Under the pieces are notes generated by a model. It was given only the letters and a program-made list of their open reading frames with translations. It did no database searches and was not told the origin of the DNA. This document shows positions 7,108 to 15,697 of a stretch of 64,000 bases of DNA, one piece after another (positions within the stretch are counted from its first letter, which is position 1; each line of letters opens with the position of its first letter). Made by a program: the position numbers and the translations under genes. The stretch covers positions 186,001-250,000 of the forward strand of contig JANQQJ010000024.1 of NCBI GenBank assembly GCA_028284945.1, read 5' to 3'. This DNA comes from Alphaproteobacteria bacterium. Its GTDB lineage: Bacteria; Pseudomonadota; Alphaproteobacteria; SMXS01.

Positions 7108-7316
7108 GTCTTGTATCCTGTCTTCATTAAATTGAGCCGCTGGCGCACCTGCGCCGGCGGGGTCTCAGTGCGTCGAAAGTCCGGAAGGGGTCTTGCTCGG
7201 TCTTGGGGACGAAGCGTTCGTCACCGGGTCTTCAAGGTCCTGATCGCCCGCATATAGGGGGTCTGCATGCGCAGAACAAGTTAAATTACCATTAAGCGAA
7301 CTTGGTCAAAGAGCGT

Positions 7317-8342
7317 TCAATCCCTGACTTTAACCATGACTTTGCCGATATTGGCACCGTCGAACAGCCGGTGATAGGCCTTGAGCGTATTCTCTAAGCC
7401 ATCAACCACTTCCAAATTATAGGTCAGCTTTCCGGTGCGGTACCACTGCTTCAGGGTTGCTTCGATGGCCTCGCATTCACTGAACCAATCCGGTGAGAAA
7501 AACCCCTTGATGGTCGCCCGCTTCATCAGCACCTGATCGAAATTCATCGGCCCCGGCCGCTTGCCGTCATCGGCATAGTGCGCGACCAGGCCGCAGATCG
7601 CGATCCGCGCATACATCGCCAGTTGACCCATCACCGTGTCGAGAATGTCGCCGCCGACATTGTCGAAAAATACGTCGACCCCGTCTGGCGCCAGGCGCTT
7701 AAGTTCTTCACCAACGTCGTGTGTGCGGTAATTGATTGCGGCGTCGAATCCGGCGGTTTCCGTGAGCCACCGGCACTTTTCGTCACGGCTGGTCAGACCG
7801 ATCACGCGCGCTCCCAGGTTTTTGGCAACCTGCCCGGCCAGCGAGCCAGTGGCCCCGGCGGCCGCTGAAATCAGCACCGTCTCGCCCGGTTTGGCCTCAC
7901 CCACATTGGCGATCCCGACATAGGCAGTCCATCCGTTTGGGCCGCCCATCGCAAGATAGGCCGGCAGGGGAATATCGTCTTCCACTGGGAGCTTTTCAAA
8001 GAGGCCTGCCGACTCATCGGCGGTGGAATAATCCGCCCATTGGCCAAAACAGCGAAGCTTGTCGCCAATGGCAAAATCGGGGCGGCGTGTTTCAACCACC
8101 TCGCCGATCATCATGCCGCTCATCGGTGTGCCGACCGGCAAGGGCGGCTGATAAGCATCTTCCCGCGGGCTCATCCACATCCGCGTCCCGGCATCCATCG
8201 ACAGATAATCCGCGCGCACCAGAACCTGACCGTCAGCCGGCTGCGGCACCTCCCCCGTTTCATGAAATTCGAGCGCCGATTCGAAATCGTCTCCATCGGG
8301 CCGGCGCGCCAGGATCCATTGCCGATTGTTGCGGTCTGTCAT
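7317..8342 (-). CDS. NADP-dependent MDR-family oxidoreductase (prostaglandin reductase type)
   Basis: A 341-residue zinc-free medium-chain reductase. It has an N-terminal GroES-like part with VRADYLSMDAGTRMWM, the pair GTPMSGMMIGEVVETRRPDFAIGDKL, and a Rossmann motif ISAAAGATGSLAGQVAKNLGARVIG (about 160-183). VDVFFDNVGGDILDTVM is the signature of the leukotriene B4 dehydrogenase / CurA-like group, which reduces the C=C bond of enones with NADPH. No zinc-site cysteines are seen. It is divergent from the iron alcohol dehydrogenase, with 78 bases between the starts, so the two may share control. Confidence 0.9.
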   Translation of the reverse strand: MTDRNNRQWILARRPDGDDFESALEFHETGEVPQPADGQVLVRADYLSMDAGTRMWMSPREDAYQPPLPVGTPMSGMMIGEVVETRRPDFAIGDKLRCFGQWADYSTADESAGLFEKLPVEDDIPLPAYLAMGGPNGWTAYVGIANVGEAKPGETVLISAAAGATGSLAGQVAKNLGARVIGLTSRDEKCRWLTETAGFDAAINYRTHDVGEELKRLAPDGVDVFFDNVGGDILDTVMGQLAMYARIAICGLVAHYADDGKRPGPMNFDQVLMKRATIKGFFSPDWFSECEAIEATLKQWYRTGKLTYNLEVVDGLENTLKAYHRLFDGANIGKVMVKVRD

Positions 8343-8420
8343 TGAGAAATCCTCCCGAACTGAAGCCCGCGAACCATAGAGCGTGTTGCACGGCTGACCA
8401 ACCGGCGATAGCGTGCCTCC

Positions 8421-9581
8421 ATGACTTCGATGATTGCGACACCCAAACTGATGTTCATCGGCGGCGGCGCGCTGGACAGCCTGGCGGACTGCATGGCCCA
8501 GCTGCGCGTGTCAAAGCCGCTGATCGTGACCGACCCGCTGATGGTGGAACTGGGCAAGGTGGCCCAGGTGACCGACCGGCTCGAGGCAGAAGGCCACGCC
8601 TTCGACGTGTTTTCCGACACGGTCCCTGACCCGACGACTGATGTCATCGAGGCGGGCGCGGCCATCCTAAAGAGCGACGGCTTCGACTGTCTGATCGCGT
8701 TGGGTGGCGGCAGCCCGATGGATACCGCGAAGGCGATGAATGTACTCGCCTGTGCAGGCGGCAAGATGCGCGACTATAAGGTACCGGCGTCCCCCAATAT
8801 GGAGGTGATGCCGCTGATCTGCATTCCAACGACCGCGGGCACCGGATCAGAAGTCACCAAGATCATGGTGATTACAGACACCGCGACCGATGAAAAGATG
8901 CTGATGAACGGGCTGGCTTGCCTGCCGACTGCCGCGATCATCGACTACACGCTCACCATGTCAGTCCCGTTCCGCACCACGGCTGATACCGGGATCGACA
9001 GCCTGACCCATGCGATGGAAGCCTATGTCAGCCAGCGCGCCAACCCCTATTCAGATTCGGTCGCGCTGTCGGCGATGCAACGGCTATATGCGAATATCCG
9101 CGCAGCCTGTGTTGAACCAGACAATGAGACCGCCCGCGAACAGATGATGCTGGGCGCGACGCAGGGGGGCATGGCCTTCTCTAACGCCAGCGTCTGTCTG
9201 GTGCATGGCATGAGCAGACCACTGGGCGCCTTCTTCCACGTACCCCACGGCCTGTCCAACGCCATGCTGCTGCCAGCCGTCACCGAATTTTCCGCCCCGT
9301 CTGCCTTAGCGCGTTACGCAGATTGCGCGCGGGTGATGGATATCGCGGACGACAGCGAAGGCGACCAACTCGCCGTCAACAAACTGATCGAAGCGCTGGT
9401 TGCCCTGAACCAGGATTTGAAAGTCCCCACCCCGAAAGATTACGGCATTGATGAAGAGAGATATTTCAGCGTTATTCCGACCATGGCTGAGCAGGCCATC
9501 GCCTCTGGCTCGCCTGGCAACAACCCGCGCGTGCCGACGGCCGCAGAGATTGAAAAATTGTATGAGCAGGTCTGGGCATAG
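8421..9581 (+). CDS. Iron-containing alcohol dehydrogenase
   Basis: A 386-residue group III dehydrogenase. Visible signatures: LIALGGGSPMDTAKAMNVL (about 92-110, NAD-binding glycine stretch), ICIPTTAGTGSEVTKIMVI, and the metal region TGIDSLTHAMEAYVSQRANP, followed by CLVHGMSRPLGAFFHVPHGLSNA carrying the remaining histidine ligands. Such enzymes oxidise primary alcohols or hydroxyacids, or reduce aldehydes, with NAD(P). The substrate is not clear. It reads toward the malonyl-CoA decarboxylase gene, 58 bases further on, possibly in one transcript. Confidence 0.92.
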   Translation: MTSMIATPKLMFIGGGALDSLADCMAQLRVSKPLIVTDPLMVELGKVAQVTDRLEAEGHAFDVFSDTVPDPTTDVIEAGAAILKSDGFDCLIALGGGSPMDTAKAMNVLACAGGKMRDYKVPASPNMEVMPLICIPTTAGTGSEVTKIMVITDTATDEKMLMNGLACLPTAAIIDYTLTMSVPFRTTADTGIDSLTHAMEAYVSQRANPYSDSVALSAMQRLYANIRAACVEPDNETAREQMMLGATQGGMAFSNASVCLVHGMSRPLGAFFHVPHGLSNAMLLPAVTEFSAPSALARYADCARVMDIADDSEGDQLAVNKLIEALVALNQDLKVPTPKDYGIDEERYFSVIPTMAEQAIASGSPGNNPRVPTAAEIEKLYEQVWA

Positions 9582-9639
9582 CGTATCAAAAACGCAGGCC
9601 CATTGGCCTTACATCACCTAAAGACGATCAGGTCCGTCA

Positions 9640-11037
9640 ATGGAACGCACAAAACCAGAGAGCTTCCTGGACCGGACCCTTGTCCGGGTCCACCGCGCGT
9701 GGCGCAATATCGTCAGCACAACACCGGCCCTGGGCGATGGTGGTACATTCGCCCCTGATCTACCGGACCACCAGCTACCAGCGCTCGACGCAAGGCTGCA
9801 CGACTGTCTATATGGCGCGGGAGGGGACTACGCTGCGCGGGCCCGAACGGCAGAGCTGGGCCGGACCTATTTGAGACTGTCTGCGACTGGCCGAAGCAAA
9901 TTCCTAACCGTGCTGGCGGAATCGCTGCAACCAGACCCTGAAACGGTGGCTCAAGAAATTGAGCACTGGCGACGAGCCGATGACTCGACCGACCGCCTTT
10001 CTGTAGAGGCAAGCCTTCGCGACGCATTGACAGCACCACGTGTGCGGCTATTGAAGCAGTTCAACGCGCTGCCCGAAGGCGTAAAGTTCCTTGTCGACAT
10101 GCGCGAAGACCTGTTGGCATGCAAGAATGAAACGGCCCATCTTGCGGCCTTGGACGATGACCTTAAAGACCTGCTGGTGTCCTGGTTTGACCTCGGCTTC
10201 CTGCAATTCCAACAGATCACGTGGGAATCGCCCGCCGCACTACTCGAAAAACTGATCGCTTATGAAGCGGTGCACGAAATCCGGTCCTGGCGTGATCTTC
10301 GGAACCGGCTTGAATCCGACCGGCGGTGTTTTGCCCTGTTCCATCCCAGCATGTCGGCCGAACCACTGGCCTTTGTCGAGGTTGCACTGACCAAGGGCCT
10401 GGCCGGCAGAGTTCAGGACCTACTCGATATCGGCGCCCCGACGGCAGACCCCGACCAAACCGACACCGCTATCTTCTATTCAATCTCGAACACTCAGAAA
10501 GGGCTACGAGGCGTCAGCTTCGGTGAGCATCTGATCAAGAAGGTCGTAGAATCGCTGTCCCTCCAACTGCCACAAATCCAGCACTTCGCAACATTGTCAC
10601 CAGTACCTGGCTTCCGGCGCTGGGTCGACGAGCAGATTGAGGCCGAGGCGCTCGCCCTGTCTGACCAGGATTCCATGGCGTTGGAGCGACTGAGGTCGGC
10701 AGACTGGACTGAGGACCCGGCGCCTGATGCGCCAATGCAAGACCTGGTGCACCGGCTGGCAGCCGCATATTTCAGTCAAAGACGTGGTGATGGGCAGCCG
10801 ATCGACGCCGTGGCCCGGTTCCACCTGCGCAATGGTGCACGCCTTGAGCGGTTAAACTGGCCGGGTGACAGCTCTGACAGCGGTGTGAAGCAGGCTTACG
10901 GTCTTATGGTCAACTATCGCTACGACCTGAAACACCTGGAGGCCAATCACGAAGCCTATGTTCAGTATGGTACGGTTGCGGCCGCCCGCACCATCCGTGA
11001 TTTGATGAAAAGGGTACAGAAGGATGGTCAACAGTAA
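9640..11037 (+). CDS. Malonyl-CoA decarboxylase
   Basis: A 465-residue MCD-family protein converting malonyl-CoA to acetyl-CoA and CO2. The family blocks are in order: an N-terminal helical domain to about residue 190, then FHPSMSAEPLAFVEVALTKG (234-253), FYSISNTQKGLRGVSFGEHL (279-298), a block ATLSPVPGFRRWV, and near the end FHLRNGARLERLNWPGDSSDSG and GLMVNYRYDL. The Ser in SISNTQ and the His in FHLRNGA correspond to residues proposed as catalytic in the human enzyme. No malonyl-CoA synthetase (MatB) or malonate transporter is adjacent, so it may control malonyl-CoA level rather than malonate use. Confidence 0.95.
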   Translation: MERTKPESFLDRTLVRVHRAWRNIVSTTPALGDGGTFAPDLPDHQLPALDARLHDCLYGAGGDYAARARTAELGRTYLRLSATGRSKFLTVLAESLQPDPETVAQEIEHWRRADDSTDRLSVEASLRDALTAPRVRLLKQFNALPEGVKFLVDMREDLLACKNETAHLAALDDDLKDLLVSWFDLGFLQFQQITWESPAALLEKLIAYEAVHEIRSWRDLRNRLESDRRCFALFHPSMSAEPLAFVEVALTKGLAGRVQDLLDIGAPTADPDQTDTAIFYSISNTQKGLRGVSFGEHLIKKVVESLSLQLPQIQHFATLSPVPGFRRWVDEQIEAEALALSDQDSMALERLRSADWTEDPAPDAPMQDLVHRLAAAYFSQRRGDGQPIDAVARFHLRNGARLERLNWPGDSSDSGVKQAYGLMVNYRYDLKHLEANHEAYVQYGTVAAARTIRDLMKRVQKDGQQ

Positions 11038-11082
11038 GCACAGATACAAACTGCCAAAATCGTCCAAGGCACGTCTAAACCC

Positions 11083-12372
11083 ATGAAAAGAAAATTTAAA
11101 CGGGTCTTAAGCACCGTAATCTTGGCGTTTTCAGCCGTGGTACTAACCGGAGGGCCTGCTCTTGCAGCTGACAAGCCACATGTGCCACCGCCCTTCATCG
11201 AGGAAGATGTTGCGCTGATCGAGGATTCTGCAAGGCAGATCCATGACGTCATCGATACCATCGACAGCCATGTCGATATTCCACCCTACTACGCAACCCC
11301 GGACGCTGACCCCGGTGTGCGCGGGCCGATGCAAGTGGACCTGCCGAAGATGCGCGAGGGCGGGCTGGATGCGGCGTTTTTCATTGTTTTTGTGCCGCAA
11401 GGCGACCTGTCCGAAGAGGGATATGCCGAGGCCTATCGCGCGGCGATCACCAAGTTCGACGCCATCGACCGCCTGTCCGCGCAATATGGGGACGCCATTG
11501 TCCGTGCGGATACGGTCGATGAATTTGAAACGGCCATGCATGCCGGCAAGCTGGCCGCAATGATCGGCGTCGAGAACGGTTATGCCATTGGCGAGAACCT
11601 GGACCTTATCGACGAATTCTACGCGCGCGGCGCGCGATATATGTCGCTGACCCATGGCGGCCATAACCAGCTCTCTGACAGCTCGACTCCCCGAGGTGCT
11701 CTGGGCCAGAAATCGACCGAGACATTGCATGATGGGCTGTCCGATCTGGGACGGGACGCGATTGCGGAGATGAACCGCCTGGGCATGATGGTTGATGTGT
11801 CGCACGCGTCAAACCAGGCCGCGGTTCAAATTGCGCAGATCTCGAAAGCGCCGGTGATTGCGTCCCACTCCGCCGTTCAGGGTGTGCTGGATGTCGCGCG
11901 CAACCTCAGTGATGACGCCCTGAAGGCGATTGCCGCGGGGGGCGGGGTGGTACAGGTCGTAGCGTTTGATACTTACCTAAAGGCGCCAGAGCCCAAACGG
12001 ATTGCCGCAGTGATGGCGATCGGGCACGAGATGGGCCTGACCAGCCGCGAGGCCTTTCGTGCCGCCAGCCAGGAAACCATCGCCGAATTCCGCCGGCGAA
12101 GCCAGGCGCTGGACAGCCAATGGCCGCGCGCTTCGGTATCCGACCTTGTCGACCATATCGACTATGCCGTGGACCTGATCGGCGTCGACCATGTTGGGAT
12201 ATCCTCCGACTTTGGCGGTGGCGGCGGCATTATCGGCTGGGATGATGCGTCAGAGACGCTCAACGTTACCCGTGCGCTGGTGGATCGAGGATACACCCGC
12301 AACCAGATCAAGAAGCTGTGGGGCGGCAACCTGTTAAGGGTCTGGCGTGAGGTCGAAGCGGCTGCCGACTAG
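11083..12372 (+). CDS. Membrane dipeptidase, peptidase M19 family
   Basis: A 429-residue protein with a signal peptide (basic start MKRKFKR, hydrophobic core, ALAA cleavage region near 29) and an M19 metallopeptidase domain. Zinc-binding elements are visible: DSHVD, the bridging Glu in GVENGYAIG, MVDVSHAS and VIASHSAV, and the late aspartate in GISSDFGGGGG. The family hydrolyses dipeptides, including some with D-residues, in the periplasm or at the membrane. The start follows the malonyl-CoA decarboxylase stop by 45 bases. The 3' end overlaps the convergent MscS gene by 4 bases. Confidence 0.93.
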   Translation: MKRKFKRVLSTVILAFSAVVLTGGPALAADKPHVPPPFIEEDVALIEDSARQIHDVIDTIDSHVDIPPYYATPDADPGVRGPMQVDLPKMREGGLDAAFFIVFVPQGDLSEEGYAEAYRAAITKFDAIDRLSAQYGDAIVRADTVDEFETAMHAGKLAAMIGVENGYAIGENLDLIDEFYARGARYMSLTHGGHNQLSDSSTPRGALGQKSTETLHDGLSDLGRDAIAEMNRLGMMVDVSHASNQAAVQIAQISKAPVIASHSAVQGVLDVARNLSDDALKAIAAGGGVVQVVAFDTYLKAPEPKRIAAVMAIGHEMGLTSREAFRAASQETIAEFRRRSQALDSQWPRASVSDLVDHIDYAVDLIGVDHVGISSDFGGGGGIIGWDDASETLNVTRALVDRGYTRNQIKKLWGGNLLRVWREVEAAAD

Positions 12373-13502
12373 TCCTTGCTGGGGGGCACAAACACTTCCG
12401 GCCGGTCGGACGGTATGCTTTCGACGTAGATCGACTGGCTGGGGAAGGCGAAGCCGGTTCCGGCACCTTCGACGATTTCCTTTACCCGATAAGCAAGCTG
12501 TTCCTTGATCTCCAGCCACTCGCCCCAGCGGACGGTCTTGGTGAAGCAATAGAGCATGATATCGATGCTGGAATCGTTGAAGCTGTCGATCCGCACAAAG
12601 GTTGAAACATCCGGTGGATGCGCGAAGTCATCATTGCCCAGGATATAGGCCTCTATACTGTCGCGAACCTCGCGCAGTTGCTCGATCGTCGTGCCGTACT
12701 CAACCCCGATTTTCCAATAGATGCGGCGGTGCGTCATGCGGGTGAAGTTGGTGACTGCATTGTCCGACATTTTTGAGTTCGGCACATAGACAGGCGCCTT
12801 GTCGAACCGGCGGACGAATGTCGAGCGGAAGCCAATGGAGTCCACCGTCCCCTCAACGACACCATCGACCAGAACCCAGTCACCCTTGTGAAAACGCTTT
12901 TCCACCAGGATCAGCACACCGGCGATCAGGTTCTTGAACAGGTCCTGCGCGCCGAGCGCGACCGCAACACCAAACAGGCCAAGGCCCGCCAGAAGCGGAC
13001 CGACTTCAATGCCCCAAATCTCGAGAATCGCTGCGGCGCCGACAAAGAAGATGATGAACTTCAGCGCCTTGACCAACCATTCGACCATAACGACACCCAG
13101 CGCGTCGTGGAGCCGGTCAAAGGCATAACTGAACGGCCCGATCATCCGGTAAAGCCCCCAGAAAATCGCATAGGCAATCAAAGACCGCTCCAGCTGTACC
13201 GCGATCTCCCAGTATTGTGGGTCCATCTCCAGGAAATCGAGCGCGAAATAGACGCCGATAATCACCGGCACCAGCCGCAAAGGCGGGTCGAGGGCTTCAA
13301 GGATTTTGTCGTCTACCTCGGTCTTGCTGCGTTTCACCAACCCGCGCAGAGAGGCAATCACGAATTTCGAGAACAGTCGGCGCAGCAGAAGCGACAGCAC
13401 AAAAATGCCAAGGGCGGTCAAAATCTGCCCGACCGTCGCGCCCAAAAACCCGCGGTTCCAGACGTCTATAACGATATTCCACAGGTCTTCCTGACGGTCC
13501 AT
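12369..13502 (-). CDS. MscS-family mechanosensitive ion channel
   Basis: A 377-residue protein with several N-terminal membrane helices (about 20-45, 80-100, 115-140, 150-190). The MscS core has a Gly/Ala-rich pore helix (LLAGLGLFGVAVALGAQDLFKNLIAGVLI), then the beta domain HKGDWVLVDGVVEGTVDSIGFRST, ending with a Ser/Pro/Asp tail. It would open under membrane tension and release solutes during osmotic downshift. I chose the ATG at 13502 because GGAAAG lies 5 bases upstream; a GTG at 13508 is in frame. It is transcribed toward the dipeptidase gene. Confidence 0.92.
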   Translation of the reverse strand: MDRQEDLWNIVIDVWNRGFLGATVGQILTALGIFVLSLLLRRLFSKFVIASLRGLVKRSKTEVDDKILEALDPPLRLVPVIIGVYFALDFLEMDPQYWEIAVQLERSLIAYAIFWGLYRMIGPFSYAFDRLHDALGVVMVEWLVKALKFIIFFVGAAAILEIWGIEVGPLLAGLGLFGVAVALGAQDLFKNLIAGVLILVEKRFHKGDWVLVDGVVEGTVDSIGFRSTFVRRFDKAPVYVPNSKMSDNAVTNFTRMTHRRIYWKIGVEYGTTIEQLREVRDSIEAYILGNDDFAHPPDVSTFVRIDSFNDSSIDIMLYCFTKTVRWGEWLEIKEQLAYRVKEIVEGAGTGFAFPSQSIYVESIPSDRPEVFVPPSKD

Positions 13503-13566
13503 GGTCACTTTCCATTGCTACTGCGACGGCAACCTAACTGCGGTTGGGCAGACGGTGCAAGCACAG

Positions 13567-13596
13567 TGATCCAGGGCAGGGCTCAGCGCGTAACAG
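13567..13596 (+). promoter_or_regulatory. RpoE-type promoter of the sigma/anti-sigma operon
   Basis: TGATCC at 13567-13572 and TAACAG at 13591-13596, 18 bases apart, about 25 bases before the sigma factor ATG. The -35 sequence equals that of Rhodobacter RpoE promoters as I know them. Two more copies with the same spacing occur at 20574-20603 and 21358-21387, which suggests autoregulation and a local regulon. Confidence 0.7.
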
Positions 13597-13620
13597 GATC
13601 AGAATTGCTGGAGGCGCTTG

Positions 13621-14259
13621 ATGACATCAGTGGCCCTTGAGAGTAGTTTGAGCGGACCGGCCACGATCCGAAACCGCTTGGGCACTCAACGGACTATGCA
13701 GGAAAAGACCCCAACCTCCAATGAGTTGGAGGCGCTCGTAGAGCGTGTTGCATCGTCGCGTGACAAACAGGCCTTTGCCAGTCTGTTTGATCATTTCGCG
13801 CCGCGCCTGAAAAGCTTCATGCTTCGCGGTGGCGCTGATCCGGAAACCGCTGAAGAAATCAGCCAGGAGGCGATGATTATCGTCTGGAACAAGGCAGCGC
13901 AGTACGACAGATCCAAGGCCGCACTGTCGACCTGGATTTTTACGATCGCCCGGAATAAGCGGATCGACATGCTGCGGCGCGAGATGCGCCCGAGCATCGA
14001 GCCGGAGAACTATCCGGTCGCGGACCAGGACCCGCCCGCCGACAGCAAAGTCGAACAAGATGAGGCCGCAGTCGTTTTGCGGTCCCGGATTAAAGACTTG
14101 CCGGATGAGCAGCGTGAAGTGCTGCAATTGGCGTTTTTTGAAGATAAATCCCACGGTGTGATCTCAGAGGAACTGGGTTTGCCGTTGGGGACCGTAAAAT
14201 CTCGAATCCGCCTGGCGCTTGGGCGCCTTCGCGGAAACCTTGGAGACCTTCAGCCATGA
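13621..14259 (+). CDS. rpoE: RpoE-type ECF sigma factor (ChrR partner)
   Basis: A 212-residue sigma-70 family protein with region 2 (FASLFDHFAPRLKSFMLRGG, EEISQEAMIIVWNKAAQYD, LSTWIFTIARNKRIDMLRRE) and region 4 (LPDEQREVLQLAFFEDKSHG, then LPLGTVKSRIRLALGRLR). The downstream cupin anti-sigma factor and an ATGA overlap identify it as the group that answers singlet oxygen. I start at the ATG at 13621, which has GGAGG six bases before it; an in-frame ATG at 13696 lacks a ribosome site. A TGATCC-type promoter lies directly upstream, indicating positive autoregulation. The likely regulon is the stress block to the right. Confidence 0.9.
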   Translation: MTSVALESSLSGPATIRNRLGTQRTMQEKTPTSNELEALVERVASSRDKQAFASLFDHFAPRLKSFMLRGGADPETAEEISQEAMIIVWNKAAQYDRSKAALSTWIFTIARNKRIDMLRREMRPSIEPENYPVADQDPPADSKVEQDEAAVVLRSRIKDLPDEQREVLQLAFFEDKSHGVISEELGLPLGTVKSRIRLALGRLRGNLGDLQP

Positions 14260-14915
14260 ACACTACCATGGACCATAATGAACTGATGCTTGAATACGCC
14301 AGCGGCGCGCTGCCGGAGGGCCCGTCCCTGATCGTCGCATCGAAGCTCGCACTGGATGAAGATGCCCGTAGCGAATATCGCAACATTGAGGCGATTGCCG
14401 GCGCGCTGTTCGAAGATCTCGAGCCAGAAGCCGTTTCCGGCGATCTGCTGGATGCCACGCTGGCGCGGCTGGATAGTGACGACCAAGCTGTACCGATGCC
14501 GGCGCCTGTGCAGCACGATGCGGCCACGCGCGACATTATTCCGCATCCGCTGCGTCAATATCTGCCGGCGGATCTGGACGGCCTGAGCTGGACCGCGCGC
14601 AGCAATGGGCTTGAGCAGTGCGAAGTGCCGCTGGCCAATAGCGGGTACAAGGCCTCGCTGCTTCGGATCAAGGCCGGTGAGAAAATGCCCCGCCACACGC
14701 ACAAGGGCTCGGAGTACACGCTGGTTCTGAAAGGCGGTTTCTCCGACTCCAGCGGCCATTATGGGCGCGGCGACATGGCGGTCTGTGATGGGTCTGTCGA
14801 CCACAGCCCGGTTGCGGACGCAGGCGAAGACTGCATCTGTCTGACTGTGCTCGACGCCCCGATCAGGATGACCGGCCTTATCGGCCGCTTCGTTAATCCC
14901 TTCGTTCGCTTCTAG
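14256..14915 (+). CDS. ChrR-like cupin anti-sigma factor lacking the N-terminal zinc motif
   Basis: A 219-residue two-domain protein overlapping the sigma gene by 4 bases. The N-terminal anti-sigma part (LMLEYASGALPEGPSLIVAS) matches ChrR. However, the HxxxCxxC zinc ligands expected next are absent: the positions read Lys30, Asp34 and Ala37; only His7 remains. The C-terminal cupin keeps its metal set: His147, His149 and Glu153 in RHTHKGSEYTLVLKGGF, His183 in DHSP, and Cys193/Cys195. ChrR holds RpoE inactive until singlet oxygen releases it. The lost zinc site means the sigma-binding domain must fold without zinc or be altered. Confidence 0.88.
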   Translation: MNTTMDHNELMLEYASGALPEGPSLIVASKLALDEDARSEYRNIEAIAGALFEDLEPEAVSGDLLDATLARLDSDDQAVPMPAPVQHDAATRDIIPHPLRQYLPADLDGLSWTARSNGLEQCEVPLANSGYKASLLRIKAGEKMPRHTHKGSEYTLVLKGGFSDSSGHYGRGDMAVCDGSVDHSPVADAGEDCICLTVLDAPIRMTGLIGRFVNPFVRF

Positions 14916-14923
14916 CTGACGCC

Positions 14924-15697
14924 ATGGGTCTTCCATTCGAGCGGGTCTGGGTGACCGGCGCCAGCGCCGGCATCGGTCGCGCGACATGCCTTGAACTTGC
15001 AAGGCAAGGGGCAAAGGTCGCCGCCACAGCCCGTTCGGAAGACAAACTGGCCGAACTGACCGAAGAAGCCGCACCACTGGCCGGCAGCATTACCGCCTAT
15101 CCCGGTGACATCACGGATGCCCCGCGCATGCGCGACATTGCTCTCGGCATCCAACAGGACATGGGCGGCATCGACGTTGCCCTCCTCAATGCCGGGACCT
15201 ATCTCCCGCTCTCGATCGACACCTGGTCCGATGAGTCCTTTGCCGACACGTACAGGCTGAATGTGCAGGGCATGGTGCACTGCATCTCGGCGGTCCTGCC
15301 GGTATTCAAAGACCAGGGAAAAGGCCACCTTGCGTTGGTATCGTCTATCGCGGGGGTGAAGGGCCTGCCGACCAGCGCGGCCTATGGCTCCAGTAAAGCG
15401 GCTGTGACCCATATGGCAGAAGCCATGCGCTGTGAACAGGCCGCGACCGGGATCAAGGTCCAGGTGATCCTACCTGGCTTTATCAAGACACCGCTTACGG
15501 ACAAAAACGAATTTCCCATGCCGTTTTTGATGCCGGCGGAAAAGGCAGCCAAACGGATTGTGTCCGGGCTTCAATCGAACCGGTTTGAGGTTACGTTCCC
15601 AAAACGCTTCACCTGGATGGTCAAAGCCACCGCGGCTTTGCCCGACTTTATCTATTTTCCGATTATCGGAAAGTTGACCGGCTCTAGTCGCGGGTAA
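14924..15697 (+). CDS. SDR-family oxidoreductase
   Basis: A 257-residue short-chain dehydrogenase. It has the cofactor motif VTGASAGIGRATCLELARQG (about 10-29), NAGTY, the catalytic Ser in LALVSSIAG, and Tyr-Lys in YGSSKAA, followed by VILPGFIKTPLTDKN. It begins 8 bases after the anti-sigma gene and so belongs to the RpoE operon. Its 3' end overlaps that of the convergent CFA gene by 14 bases. In the Rhodobacter singlet-oxygen regulon an SDR also sits near these genes; the substrate is unknown, a lipid being plausible from the context. Confidence 0.9.
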   Translation: MGLPFERVWVTGASAGIGRATCLELARQGAKVAATARSEDKLAELTEEAAPLAGSITAYPGDITDAPRMRDIALGIQQDMGGIDVALLNAGTYLPLSIDTWSDESFADTYRLNVQGMVHCISAVLPVFKDQGKGHLALVSSIAGVKGLPTSAAYGSSKAAVTHMAEAMRCEQAATGIKVQVILPGFIKTPLTDKNEFPMPFLMPAEKAAKRIVSGLQSNRFEVTFPKRFTWMVKATAALPDFIYFPIIGKLTGSSRG

